A stretch of 10,255 nucleotides of DNA. Origin: Strigomonas culicis (Eukaryota; Euglenozoa; Kinetoplastea; Trypanosomatida; Trypanosomatidae). The translations under genes were made by a program, and so were the position numbers. Shown piece by piece: positions 1 through 7,099 of the stretch. The stretch lies in contig AUXH01000661.1 of the NCBI GenBank assembly GCA_000482145.1, positions 1-10,255 on the forward strand, written 5' to 3'. Positions within the stretch are counted from its first letter, which is position 1. The number at the start of each line of letters is the position of its first letter. Below the pieces are notes generated by a model that did not search any database, had not been told where the DNA came from, and was given only the letters and a program-made list of their open reading frames with translations.

Positions 1-473
1 TCACTGTAGGAGAAGGCGTAGTGGATGGGCGCGCGGCGCGGCATCGCGAGGAAGGTGGGCGTGAGCGCGAGCACGACGGCGAGGAAGCCCTTCATGTCGG
101 CGGTGCCGCGGCCGTAGTAGCACCGGTCCGCCTCCCTGTAGGTGAGCCGGAAGGGGTCCGTGGTCCACGCCTGGCCCGCCACCGGCACCACGTCCGTGTG
201 GCCCGACAGGATGAGGCCGCCGCTGCACCACACCGGCGCCAGCGGCCGCGCGGCGGGCGGCGGCGGCGCGGTGGGGGGCAGCGTGACCCACAGGTTGGCG
301 TGCGTGTCGCGCTCCGCGCCCTCGCCGGGCACCAGCACCGCCGCGACGCCCACGCTGGCCAGGTAGTCCCGCACGTAGTGCACCAGCGGCAGGTTGCTGC
401 GGCTGCTGATCGTGTTGAAGCCCACCAGCTTCTCCAGCCACTCCCGGTAGTTCGTCGGATAGGAGGTGGTCAT
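1..473 (-). CDS. argE: Acetylornithine deacetylase-like M20 metallopeptidase, N-terminal part (cut by window edge)
   Basis: Starting at the ATG at 473-471, 157 codons are visible before the window ends, so the catalytic domain is incomplete and the stop codon lies outside. The protein begins [20 protein letters not shown]. Two M20/ArgE signatures are clear: SGHTDVVP at residues 90-97, where H92 is the expected first zinc ligand and D94 the catalytic-site aspartate, and [10 protein letters not shown] at 121-130, where D126 is the expected bridging zinc ligand. The GTADMKG form and the WTTDPF segment (103-108) favour the ArgE (acetylornithine deacetylase) branch over DapE or CPG2. The family hydrolyses N-acyl amino acids, here probably N-acetylornithine to ornithine and acetate in the cytosol; the substrate is inferred. 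A Pro/Ala-rich insert at 66-80 separates the N-terminal strands from the first metal motif. No in-frame ATG occurs between this start and the proposed splice site. Codons are strongly GC-ending. The family is well supported; the exact substrate is not. Confidence 0.88.
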   Translation of the reverse strand, partial: MTTSYPTNYREWLEKLVGFNTISSRSNLPLVHYVRDYLASVGVAAVLVPGEGAERDTHANLWVTLPPTAPPPPAARPLAPVWCSGGLILSGHTDVVPVAGQAWTTDPFRLTYREADRCYYGRGTADMKGFLAVVLALTPTFLAMPRRAPIHYAFSYS

Positions 474-530
474 CGCAGAGGCAAGTGTTTTGAATAGAAA
501 GAAATTGCTTTTGGTGGTAAAGAACAGAGT

Positions 531-562
<32 letters not shown>

Positions 563-934
563 TAAGTAGGTGGGCTGGAGGATGGCACACAAAATATCCT
601 TTTCAAATCGTCGTATTAGTGTTGTTAGCGTAGTGATTCATTACGTGAGTATGTCGAAGTGATTGCGTTTGCATATTCATTCTTTTGAAGGAATAGAAAC
701 AAAGAAAAACACAGGGTTACATGAAAACGCAAGGCAAATAGGCCAGTGAGCAATTACTGTCTGCAATGAAAGTAAAGTAAAAACTAAAGAAAAAAGAAAC
801 AAATAGATTGTGTGCAATTATTGAGTACACATTAACCCTTATGTATACATATGATACTGTCATAAATAGATGAGCAAATGCGTCAAACAATTGCGTGTAC
901 GTAAACACAAGTGGAAGTAAGAAATATGTAAGTG
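474..934. other. Intergenic spacer between the 385-aa orphan gene and the ArgE-like gene
   Basis: This stretch holds the 3' UTR of the 385-aa gene and the 5' leader of the ArgE-like gene. Apart from the CT/TATC repeat tract and splice acceptor near 508-562, it is AT-rich sequence with A-rich runs on +. I see no credible gene, RNA gene or repeat element in the remainder. Confidence 0.6.
508..562 (-). promoter_or_regulatory. Probable trans-splice acceptor and CT-repeat polypyrimidine tract for the ArgE-like gene
   Basis: On the minus strand, ten CT units (543-562 on +) run into TATC repeats and a T/C-rich stretch. The first AG after these is at 509-508 (AAAAG then CAATTT). Spliced-leader addition there would give a 5' UTR of about 34 nt. 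This is the standard kinetoplastid pattern of pyrimidine tract, first AG and short leader. The site is inferred from pattern only. Confidence 0.6.
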
Positions 935-2092
935 CTAGGTTCTACTGGCTAGCGGTATCATCTCCAGCATTGCATCGTAAAGTAGCGGAGGCCCATCATG
1001 CACGCAGCACCGGAGCGGCAGGCCCGTGAGGACGAGAGGGGGCTGTTCGGCTGCAGGTTCAGCCTCGCTTCGTGAGCGTCCCTCCTGTTGGCCGCCGCTG
1101 GTCGCCGCAGGTGGACATGGCTGCTGCTGCGGTGTGCGCTGCGGCGAGTAGTGGCGCCACAGAGGGACGGCGCCGGGATGGCCCTCTGCCGTAGGCCGTG
1201 CGTCGCGCGGCTTGCCATCGGCCGTCGCAGCGGTGGGGGACGGGGCGGACGGAGCGTGCTGGAGGTCGTGCGGGCACGAGAGGTGCGCGAGGACAACAAG
1301 AGCGGCCGTCTGGAGCTGCCGCTGCAGCGGCCGCCCCACGTGGCGGAAGAAGAGCGGACGGACGCAGCGGAGGACCGTGCGTAGGCGCGCGGCGCCGGCC
1401 GCCAGCCACACTCGCAGCCGCGCACCTCTCCCCTCCCCCTGGCTCGGTGGCAGCCGCCGCAGGCAGCGCGCCTCGGCCGCGTACACACAGTGGGCTGCGA
1501 CCCACGCCTGCGTGTCCCGCACGCTAAAGGCGTACTTGTCAGCGGGCACCCATGCTGCTGGTGCTTCCATCGCGCGTGTGGCATTTTTTCTCCGCCGTCG
1601 TGCGCTCGTGCCGACGGTGCGACCCGCCGCGCCATCGTCTTCCCCTTCCTCCGCATCGGAGTCCGGGAAGAGCGCGACGCCGGCCACACTCTGCTGCAGT
1701 GCTCGCAGGCGCACGACGTTCGCGTGGTAGTAGTTGTGCTGCTCGGTGGAGGACTCCGGCAGGTCGCCGCAGCGCGCCCAGACGCGGATGCACACCCACG
1801 TGAGCGCGAAGAGCAGCAGCAGCACGTACGGCGCGTGTGAGTCGCACGCCTCGAAGCAGTTGCGCGGCCGCCCGCTGCCGAGGCCCAGCGGCCCGCCCAC
1901 CACAGACGCGGGCACCGCTGGTGGCAGTGGGGAGCGAGCGGATGCCAGCTCGTGCAGCGCGCAGGGCAGCGGCGAGGCGGCATCCAACGCGGCGCTGTTG
2001 AAGCAGTCTCCGATGGCGGCGAGGAGGGGGGACGGATTCCGTTGTTGTGCATCGCTGAAGAGGTCAAAAAGGATAGCTGCAACGTACCACAT
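935..2092 (-). CDS. Hypothetical GC-rich protein with one predicted membrane helix (385 aa)
   Basis: I do not recognise this protein. The ATG at 2092-2090 is the only start in frame, because a TAG lies in frame at 2113-2111; the stop is TAG at 937-935. Visible features are a short hydrophobic N-terminus (residues 1-11), a clear hydrophobic segment at about 88-104 (start APYVLLLLFALTWVC) flanked by Arg and Cys residues, an acidic patch at 144-154, a basic ARRRRKN patch at 164-170, and a long Pro/Ala/Gln-rich region at about 275-350. The composition is strongly GC-ending, like the ArgE-like gene. A second long open frame on the same strand (2082-958) is Arg/Ser/Ala-rich with no structure and is taken as a shadow. 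The protein could be a single-pass membrane protein with a large C-terminal domain; which side faces the cytosol is unclear. Confidence is high that it is a gene on size and composition, and low on function. Confidence 0.72.
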   Translation of the reverse strand: MWYVAAILFDLFSDAQQRNPSPLLAAIGDCFNSAALDAASPLPCALHELASARSPLPPAVPASVVGGPLGLGSGRPRNCFEACDSHAPYVLLLLFALTWVCIRVWARCGDLPESSTEQHNYYHANVVRLRALQQSVAGVALFPDSDAEEGEDDGAAGRTVGTSARRRRKNATRAMEAPAAWVPADKYAFSVRDTQAWVAAHCVYAAEARCLRRLPPSQGEGRGARLRVWLAAGAARLRTVLRCVRPLFFRHVGRPLQRQLQTAALVVLAHLSCPHDLQHAPSAPSPTAATADGKPRDARPTAEGHPGAVPLWRHYSPQRTPQQQPCPPAATSGGQQEGRSRSEAEPAAEQPPLVLTGLPLRCCVHDGPPLLYDAMLEMIPLASRT

Positions 2093-2159
2093 GTGTTTCC
2101 AGGTGCTGCTCTATTTGGTGTTTTAGTATCGTTTCGGTTTTATTAATATTTTACTTTAC

Positions 2160-2209
2160 CTAATCGATGTACATATAAAAAGAAGAGGAGGAACAAAAGA
2201 AAAGAGAAG
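2160..2209 (-). promoter_or_regulatory. Probable trans-splice acceptor and pyrimidine tract for the 385-aa gene
   Basis: The minus strand has a T/C-rich tract opposite + 2177-2209 and then the first AG at 2161-2160 (CGATTAG). This would give a 5' UTR of about 67 nt before the ATG at 2092. Closer AGs near 2112-2105 are not preceded by a good pyrimidine tract. Inferred from pattern. Confidence 0.45.
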
Positions 2210-2590
2210 CATACATGCTATACTTGATAGGAACAAGATCCATTGAAATATAATTGAAAAAAAAAACTAAATGTATGCATAGAATGAGGAGCTCATACTG
2301 ACACATGTGTTATGTGTATTCACGTGTCACTCAAAAGAAACAGTGTATATGTATGTATAAACCTCTACGTATGTTTATACTTTACTTGTTACTAGGAAGA
2401 GAAAGGAAAAGAGCGCAACTTTGTTCCGTTCCTCTAGTAGCATCAATGCACAAATATAATTGCATTAAAAAAAAAACACCAAACAGAGAAAAAAAAACGT
2501 TTGTATATATATTTTTGTACTATCAAAGGAAGTTTATTTCTCTTTTAAAAAAGTGTTATAATATGAATACACATGTACATTTGCAGAGAA

Positions 2591-2722
2591 AAACTGGAAG
2601 AAGTAGTAGTGCGTGCCATAAGCAGGGAGGGTGTAAGAGAAACACTGACTGCTCTTCTCTTCTCTGTCCACCCCACATGGAGGGACCTGCTGCACTCACT
2701 AGTGACTTAGGGAGAACTGCTA
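2591..2722 (-). repeat. Conserved array element E1, downstream of copy 1
   Basis: This stretch aligns with E2, E3 and E4. Shared minus-strand words include CACTAGTGAGTGC (CACCAGTGAGTGC in E3), CAGGTCCCTCC, a GTGG.GGACA-type block, GTTTCTCT, ACACCCTC, TGCTT and CTTCCAG or CTGCCAG. It lies about 550 nt after the stop of copy 1 and upstream of the unrelated 385-aa gene. Because it is present where the next gene is not a family member, it belongs with the 3' UTR of the array gene before it. It contains the palindrome TCACTAGTGA. Confidence 0.6.
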
Positions 2723-3268
2723 AGAGCAAATACACCGAAAAGAAAAGTGAAAAATAAGAAGAAATCAAAAAATGAAACTAGAAGCAAAGTATGATGCTTC
2801 TTCCTTTTCTAAGATGTACATTAGAACGAAAAAAAAAACCAAATAAGTACGCATCTTTTTCTTTGTTTTATTATTCTTTACGCGAACACAAGAAAACAAA
2901 AGAGATGATTGTACATAGAAAAAAAAATTAAATGCAAAACGAAATATGAAGTATTAGTGTGGAAAGAAACACACAGACACACTCATGCAGAGATAAAAAA
3001 AATAAAAAAAAAGAATAAAACCAAAAAAAAAACAGAGAGAAGGAAGTGCGTGTAAACGCGTTAAATAAGTTTTAAAAATAATACGCGTCGTATTAGAAGG
3101 CGGTACAACCCAGAGGCATAAATATGGGTTCAAAAAGGTACGTGGGACGAAAAGAAAGATAGCTCACGTTTTATCTATTTACATTCTGTTCCTTTCTCTC
3201 TCCTTTGATATCGATGCGAGGCGCATATATCTCTACTAGTGCATATATATAGACATCTCTTGAAACCT

Positions 3269-3738
3269 CTATACATCTAAATCATCAATGTTGGGGAGCA
3301 TCAGCAGCAAAAAGAAAGTGAATAAACCGACAATCGCAGTTGAGCCCAGGAGGAAGCACTTTAGCGCATTCGCATTCTCCCGGACGAACACTCGTAACTG
3401 CTGCAGCTGGTGGAGGCCGGGAGCCCGCAGGTGTGTGAGGGGCTGCAACAGGTTGGCAAGTCTACGAGAGAGTGGCAGAGAGTGCGCTGGGTCGCGTCAG
3501 GGTGCTCCACTGCCTCCGTGTCCGGAGAGCTGAGGTACACAGCAACGGTTGGGTCAGTCGGACACGGGCAGCCGTCGGAGTGAGTGGAGGTGGTCGAGAA
3601 GGACAAAGACTGTATCGACCTGCCGCTGCTCACCGTGATGCCGTCATCTTCTGATGGTACAGATAGGTATTGGCCATTGCTTGGTGGAGTGCTCTTGTGG
3701 CTATTATGGATGGTGACGTCAGTGGTGTGCGTGTCCAT
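3269..3738 (-). pseudogene. Array copy 1: tail-anchored family gene with a one-base frameshift
   Basis: The ATG at 3738-3736 (MDTHTTDVTI) matches the starts of copies 2 and 4. The frame agrees with its paralogues for about 92 codons, to CHSLV. There the + strand reads tctacgag (3461-3468) where copies 2 and 4 read tctgacgag: one base is missing between 3463 and 3464. Translation then leaves frame and stops at 3363-3361, giving 125 aa that end in a Ser/Cys/Arg-rich tail with no membrane segment. In the shifted frame the lost part is intact: RLANLLQPLTH, the KCFLLG start of the membrane segment, FLLLMLPNIDDLDV and TAG at 3271-3269. The decay is therefore recent, or it is a sequencing error, although the site is not a homopolymer. 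It sits fourth and last in the array. A soluble truncated product cannot be excluded. Confidence 0.8.
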
Positions 3739-3761
3739 CGTACGTATTCTGTTTTCCGCTT

Positions 3762-3796
3762 CTGGAATTATGAAAATAAAAAACAAAAATAAAAGA
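3762..3796 (-). promoter_or_regulatory. Probable trans-splice acceptor for copy 1
   Basis: The minus strand has a T-rich tract opposite 3772-3796, followed by ATAATTCCAG with its AG at 3763-3762. The leader would be about 23 nt, the shortest among the array copies. An in-frame upstream extension to 3822 exists but lies in this pyrimidine tract and is not taken as coding. Confidence 0.5.
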
Positions 3797-3799
3797 TAT

Positions 3800-3965
3800 A
3801 TATTCTTCTTAAATAGATACAAATGCCAGTAAGAAGGAAAGAGAGAAGGAATGAAAACTATGTGCTCGAAGAAATGAACAGATCATTGATCCATCACGTC
3901 TCACATCAACAGAAGTAGGGACGCGAGTAATCTCTTGCCGCACTGGTGCATTTGCTTTATGTGGA
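3800..3965 (-). repeat. Array 5' flank block U1 (upstream of copy 1)
   Basis: Nearly the same as U2 over its gene-proximal part: both contain agtaagaaggaaagagagaa and then gaatgaaaactatg. Farther out they share ggtgcatttgctttat or gtgcatctgctttat and an ATC.CTTGCCG-like block. It lies directly upstream of the copy 1 splice signals. Confidence 0.6.
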
Positions 3966-4010
3966 CAAACAAAAAGAAGGAAAAAAAAGAAAGGATGCAT
4001 ACTCAATAAA

Positions 4011-4033
4011 TATATATATATATATATATATAT
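4011..4033. repeat. TA dinucleotide microsatellite
   Basis: An uninterrupted run of about eleven TA units lies between U1 and E2. It has no matching run of this length in the other spacers, so it is a local expansion. Confidence 0.9.
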
Positions 4034-4043
4034 CATTTGTATC

Positions 4044-4174
4044 GAAAATCTGGCAGAGGTAGTGCTATGTGCAACAAGCAGTAAAGGTATCAGAGAAACA
4101 GTAGCCTCTCTACCCTTCTACTGTTCACTCTACACTGAGGAACCTGCAGCACTTACTGGTGATGTGCGGAGAAA
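4044..4174 (-). repeat. Conserved array element E2, downstream of copy 2
   Basis: Minus-strand words shared with the other E elements include TCTCCGCACATCACCAGT, AAGTGCTGCAGGTTCCTC, a GAAGGGTAGAGAGG block, TTTCTCTGATACC, TGCTT and ACTACCTCTGCCAG. It begins about 850 nt after the stop of copy 2, in its probable 3' UTR, and ends about 300 nt before the start of copy 1. Confidence 0.6.
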
Positions 4175-5020
4175 AACGATATGAGTCAGGGCAATGACTA
4201 ATGTGATGCAAAAAACGAAAGAAAAACACAGCTCATATAAGTGTGTAAACCATATCGAACTATTATTATGTTATTCGGTTTACTCGTTTGTTTTGAGTGT
4301 TGATTTATGAATAAAAAAAGTCAACCAAATTACTGTGTGCAATGATATATTGAAGCCTGTAGAGGCGTGAATTAGTATCCAAAGGAATGGAATGCTATTT
4401 CAAAAAAAAAAAGGAATACACGAAAGCTAATTAAAAAAAAGAAACTGAAACATACACTGTAAAGAATCTGAAAAAAAAACTGATAGAAAACTTGAAAAGA
4501 AAAAAGCGTTGCTATAATTAAACACATAAAGCAAATAAACAAATGATTTCTTGCTATATTTCAGAGTCTACAGTGATGGGAAAAACTAAAACTTTGAAAT
4601 ATAGCTGCACCTGAAAAAAAGAAAACTAAGTATTCATATGCCTTATTCTTTTATTATTGTTTTCTACCTTTACAAGAATCAAAAGGAAAGCAAAAAAAGA
4701 TGATTGAGTGTTTTCGGTGCAAAAGTCAATATTAGGTCAATACGAGTACATGTACATGTGGACAAATCACACACTCTTTCAAGTAACGAACAGGAAAAAA
4801 AAAAGAAAATAAGCAAAGTATAATATAAGGAAAAAAGGGAAACCATGCTGGAGAGTAGTATGTTCCAGAAACAAACATGCAGATAGAATCAAGCGTGAAC
4901 AACAAAATGAAAGGGAGCGTACGTGGCATGCATCGGTAATACTTTCCCGTTCCTTCTTTGATGCTGCTATAGATCTTATGTGCTCTTATACGTCAATCTA
5001 TATAGATATAAATGTATACA

Positions 5021-5500
5021 TTATAGCTTTGCATTATATAAGTGGTTAACGTTGGGAAGCATAAAGCTCACGAAGAAGAAAAACAGACCAAGAAGCATAG
5101 TGACACCCACGAGGAAGCACTTTATTGCATTCGCATTATCATAGACTACCACATACAGCCGAAGAAGTTGGTGGAGGCCGGCGGCCGGCAGGTGCGTGAG
5201 GGGCTGCAACAGGTTGGCAAGTCTGACGAGAGAGTGGCAGAGAGAGCGCTGCGTCGCGTCAGGGCGCTCCGCCGCCTCCGTGTCCGGAGGGCTAACGTAC
5301 ACAGCAACCGTTGGGTCCGTCGGACACGGGTAGCCGTCGGAGTGCGTGGAGGTGGTCGAGATGGACAAAGACTCCATCGACCTGCCGCAGCTCACTGTGA
5401 TGCCGTCATCTTCTGATGGTACAGATAGGTATTGGCCATTGCTTGGTGCAGTGCTCTTGTGCTTGTTATGGATGGTGACGTCAGTGGTGTGCGTGTCCAT
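5021..5500 (-). CDS. Array copy 2: small tail-anchored membrane protein, family unknown (159 aa)
   Basis: I do not recognise the family. The ATG at 5500-5498 (MDTHTTDVTIHNKHKS) matches copies 1 and 4; the stop is TAA at 5023-5021. Residues 1-85 are polar, rich in Ser/Thr/Pro, with an acidic SEDDGITVS motif (29-37) and a run of Ser/Thr (42-54) containing possible casein-kinase-2-like sites. Residues 86-120 form an amphipathic stretch (CHSLVRLANLLQPLTHLPAA, 88-107). Residues 127-148 are strongly hydrophobic (KCFLVGVTMLLGLFFFFVSF), followed by LPNVNHLYNAKL. With no signal peptide, one segment near the C-terminus and a tail of about ten residues, the expected topology is tail-anchored with the N-terminal half in the cytosol. 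Cys128 at the membrane edge and Cys88 could be lipid-modified; this is speculative. Which membrane it sits in cannot be told. Confidence 0.78.
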   Translation of the reverse strand: MDTHTTDVTIHNKHKSTAPSNGQYLSVPSEDDGITVSCGRSMESLSISTTSTHSDGYPCPTDPTVAVYVSPPDTEAAERPDATQRSLCHSLVRLANLLQPLTHLPAAGLHQLLRLYVVVYDNANAIKCFLVGVTMLLGLFFFFVSFMLPNVNHLYNAKL

Positions 5501-5543
5501 CGTATGTATTCAAAGCAGAGATCCACTTACCTGTTTTCTGCTT

Positions 5544-5569
5544 CTGTTATTATGAAAAATATAAAAAAA
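5544..5569 (-). promoter_or_regulatory. Probable trans-splice acceptor for copy 2
   Basis: A T-rich tract on the minus strand (opposite 5554-5569) leads to CATAATAACAG, with AG at 5545-5544 and a leader of about 43 nt. Further AGs follow within 13 nt (AAGCAG, AAAACAG), so alternative acceptors are possible. A CAGGTAAGTG word, like a cis-splice donor, lies at 5533-5524 in the leader. Confidence 0.5.
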
Positions 5570-5579
5570 ATGTATATAT

Positions 5580-5742
5580 ATTATTCTTAATGGATACCAA
5601 TGACAGTAAGAAGGAAAGAGAGAAGGAATGAAAACTATGCGTTCGAAAAAACAAACATACCAGTGATTTGTCACGTCACACATTCAAAAAGGTAGGGACG
5701 CAAGTGACCTCTTGCCGTACGAGTGCATCTGCTTTATATGGG
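5580..5742 (-). repeat. Array 5' flank block U2 (upstream of copy 2)
   Basis: Matches U1 closely and U3 and U4 more loosely. The + strand word ttaatggataccaatgacag is shared in form with U4 (ttaatgatgtaccaatgaca), and the distal gtgacctcttgccgtacgag has counterparts in U1 and U3. It directly precedes the copy 2 splice site. Confidence 0.6.
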
Positions 5743-5817
5743 TGAAGAAAAACGGAAGAGTAAAAGAAAAAAAAAGAAAGTACCTTCAACATATACATAT
5801 ATATTATATTGTGTATT

Positions 5818-5950
5818 GAAATGCTGGCAGAGATAGTACTGTGTGTGGCAAGCATTGAGGGTGTGGGGAAGCAATGACCTCTGTACCCTTCCCGTGTCCG
5901 CCTACCACACTACGACGTGCCGCACTCACTGGTGAAGTGCGGAAAGAATC
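5818..5950 (-). repeat. Conserved array element E3, downstream of copy 3
   Basis: The best-preserved of the four E elements. Minus-strand words include TTCCGCACTTCACCAGTGAG, a GGCGGACACGGGAAGGGTAC block, CACACCCTCAATGCTTGCC and ACTATCTCTGCCAG. It contains a 7-bp inverted repeat, CCGCACT and AGTGCGG, with a 9-nt loop at 5920-5942. It begins about 560 nt after the stop of copy 3. Confidence 0.62.
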
Positions 5951-6513
5951 GTTATAAGTCAGTGAATTCAAAAATATGGTACGCAAAAAAAAAAAACTTG
6001 TGCAACTATATAAATAAGTAACAGGGGGCATTTCTTTTATCCTATGTGGCCTTTGTTTTTTAACTAGCAATAAATCATAGTGCATAAGGGTTATGCAAAT
6101 GCTGGATATAGTATACAAAGGGAATCACAGTAAAAAAGAAAAAAGAACGAGTCAAAAACGAAACAATTTATTGTTATAAAAGAATGAAAAATACTTCGCA
6201 CACGGTATCCTATACATACATATATTAGATAAGCAATATCATACAATCGTGAATATGTAATAATGTCACTGAGGGTGTACATGAAAGGTAAAAGAAAAAA
6301 TAAATAAATGAGGAAAACAAAAAGAGAAAGGTGAAAACAAGTTTTGGGATTTGCTCTACCCTCCGATTTACATAAAGTGAATAAAAACAATTTTGTTCGC
6401 ATATTACAACTCTGTTTTGTCGTTTTTTTTTTGTTTCCAGTAACTGCAGAACAGTAAAAAAAATACACGAGCTTTAAGACAGAAAAAAACATACTAATGT
6501 ATACAGATTTCTA

Positions 6514-6999
6514 CTACGAAACCTTATTCTCAAAACCTTCCAATTGGGGGGCCGTGATACATACGAAGAAAACAAACATGCCCACCACTATAGTAGCGCC
6601 CACGAGAAAGCACTTTACCTCATTCGCCCGTTCCCGCACCAGCACTTGCAGCTGAAGCAGCTGATAGAGACAGGCGGCCGGCAGGTGTGCGATGGGCTGC
6701 CATAAGGTAGCGAGGGCGACGAGAGGGTGACAGACAAAGCTTTTGGTTGTGTCAGGGCACTCTGCCACCTCCGTGCCCGGAGGGCTGACGTGCACAACGA
6801 CGATTGGGTCAATCGGACGTCGGCAGCGATCAGAGTTCGTGGACGTGGACGAAACTAAAAGGGATTCTACTGTCCTGCTGCTGCTCACTGTAATGCCGTC
6901 ATCCTCCTCCGACTGTTCTGATAGACTTTGGTTATTGCCTGGCGCAGTACTCTTGCGGGTGTTGTAGACACTCACAATAGTGGTGTGCTTGTCCATCAT
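6514..6999 (-). CDS. Array copy 3: divergent tail-anchored family member (161 aa)
   Basis: Same layout as copy 2 but the most diverged of the four array copies. Two ATGs are adjacent (6999 and 6996). The first is annotated because scanning ribosomes should meet it first; the second aligns with the MDTHTT start of copies 1 and 2. Conserved parts are EEDDGITVSS (31-40), a Ser/Thr run with STSTNSD, CHPLVALATLWQPIAHLPAA, and the membrane segment starting KCFLVGATIVVGMFVFFVC, followed by a polar tail ending FENKVS. The stop is TAG at 6516-6514, with a second TAG directly after it. Conservation of the acidic/Ser motif, the amphipathic block and the anchor between this and copy 2, while linkers changed freely, suggests selection on those three parts. 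Function and membrane are unknown. Confidence 0.75.
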   Translation of the reverse strand: MMDKHTTIVSVYNTRKSTAPGNNQSLSEQSEEDDGITVSSSRTVESLLVSSTSTNSDRCRRPIDPIVVVHVSPPGTEVAECPDTTKSFVCHPLVALATLWQPIAHLPAACLYQLLQLQVLVRERANEVKCFLVGATIVVGMFVFFVCITAPQLEGFENKVS

Positions 7000-7008
7000 C
7001 TTTCACCA

Positions 7009-7032
7009 AAACAGAGATCTTGTTCTCTGTTT
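7009..7032 (-). promoter_or_regulatory. 9-bp hairpin in the predicted 5' leader of copy 3
   Basis: AAACAGAGA (7009-7017) and TCTCTGTTT (7024-7032) are perfect inverted repeats around a 6-nt loop. The hairpin ends 9 nt before the first ATG, inside the predicted leader. A related pair, AAGCAGA and TCTGCTT, flanks a longer loop in the copy 2 leader (about 5513-5542). A role in translation is only a hypothesis. Confidence 0.45.
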
Positions 7033-7055
7033 ATTTTATTTTTTTGATGTTATTG

Positions 7056-7092
7056 CTATTAATGTAAGAAAAAAAAAGCAAGAAAATAAAAG
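7056..7092 (-). promoter_or_regulatory. Probable trans-splice acceptor for copy 3
   Basis: A strong pyrimidine tract on the minus strand (opposite 7065-7092, with nine consecutive T) is followed by CATTAATAG, AG at 7057-7056. The leader would be about 56 nt. This is the clearest acceptor in the array. Confidence 0.6.
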
Positions 7093-7099
7093 TGTATAA

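Larger units (their letters stand above)
2093..3268. other. Long spacer at the downstream end of the gene array
   Basis: About 1.2 kb separates copy 1 of the array from the 385-aa gene. It contains element E1 (2591-2722), the splice signals of the 385-aa gene (2160-2209), and long A/G-rich runs on + (T/C-rich in the transcript). Segments near 2790-2930 resemble 4620-4710 in the spacer after copy 2, and 3170-3260 loosely resembles 4940-5020, consistent with duplicated 3' UTR sequence. No U repeat is seen here. Lysine-rich open frames on + in this region reflect the A-rich composition and are not annotated. Confidence 0.6.
3739..5020. other. Spacer between copy 2 and copy 1
   Basis: In transcription order this holds the A-rich (+) 3' UTR of copy 2 (5020 to about 4175), element E2 (4044-4174), a TA-dinucleotide run (4011-4033), the U1 block (3800-3965) and the copy 1 splice signals (3762-3796). 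Many A-runs of 7 to 10 appear on + between 4390 and 4810. No additional gene is supported. Confidence 0.6.
5501..6513. other. Spacer between copy 3 and copy 2
   Basis: In transcription order this holds the 3' UTR of copy 3 (6513 to about 5950), element E3 (5818-5950), U2 (5580-5742) and the copy 2 splice signals (5544-5569). An open frame at 6492-6091 on the minus strand is Phe/Leu/Tyr-rich and arises from the T-rich strand; I do not call it a gene. Confidence 0.6.

Noticed and set aside
1..606. Open frame on the minus strand in a different frame from the ArgE-like gene
   Set aside because: It is Arg/Ala/Gly-rich and without motifs; the M20 metal-binding signatures lie in the neighbouring frame starting at 473.
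958..2082. Second long open frame on the minus strand over the 385-aa gene
   Set aside because: Arg/Ser/Ala-rich product with no hydrophobic segment, as expected for a shadow frame in GC-rich DNA; the 2092-935 frame has a clear membrane helix. Not fully excluded.
2305..2757. 150-aa open frame on +
   Set aside because: Lysine-rich from A-rich spacer DNA, on the opposite strand to all real genes, and overlaps element E1.
3104..3135. tRNA-like stretch with GGGTTCAAA and an AACCC/GGGTT stem
   Set aside because: No acceptor, D or anticodon arms can be built around it.
3361..3822. N-terminal extension of copy 1 upstream of MDTHTT (start at 3822)
   Set aside because: The added residues derive from the pyrimidine tract and splice acceptor, and the other copies lack the extension.
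5021..5240. Resemblance of the amphipathic block plus anchor to the second half of a reticulon domain
   Set aside because: The hydrophobic segment is only about 22 residues, too short for a reticulon hairpin, and the key conserved positions are not convincing.
6091..6492. 133-aa Phe/Leu/Tyr-rich open frame on the minus strand
   Set aside because: Apparent membrane character comes from T-rich spacer DNA; no counterpart in the other array spacers.
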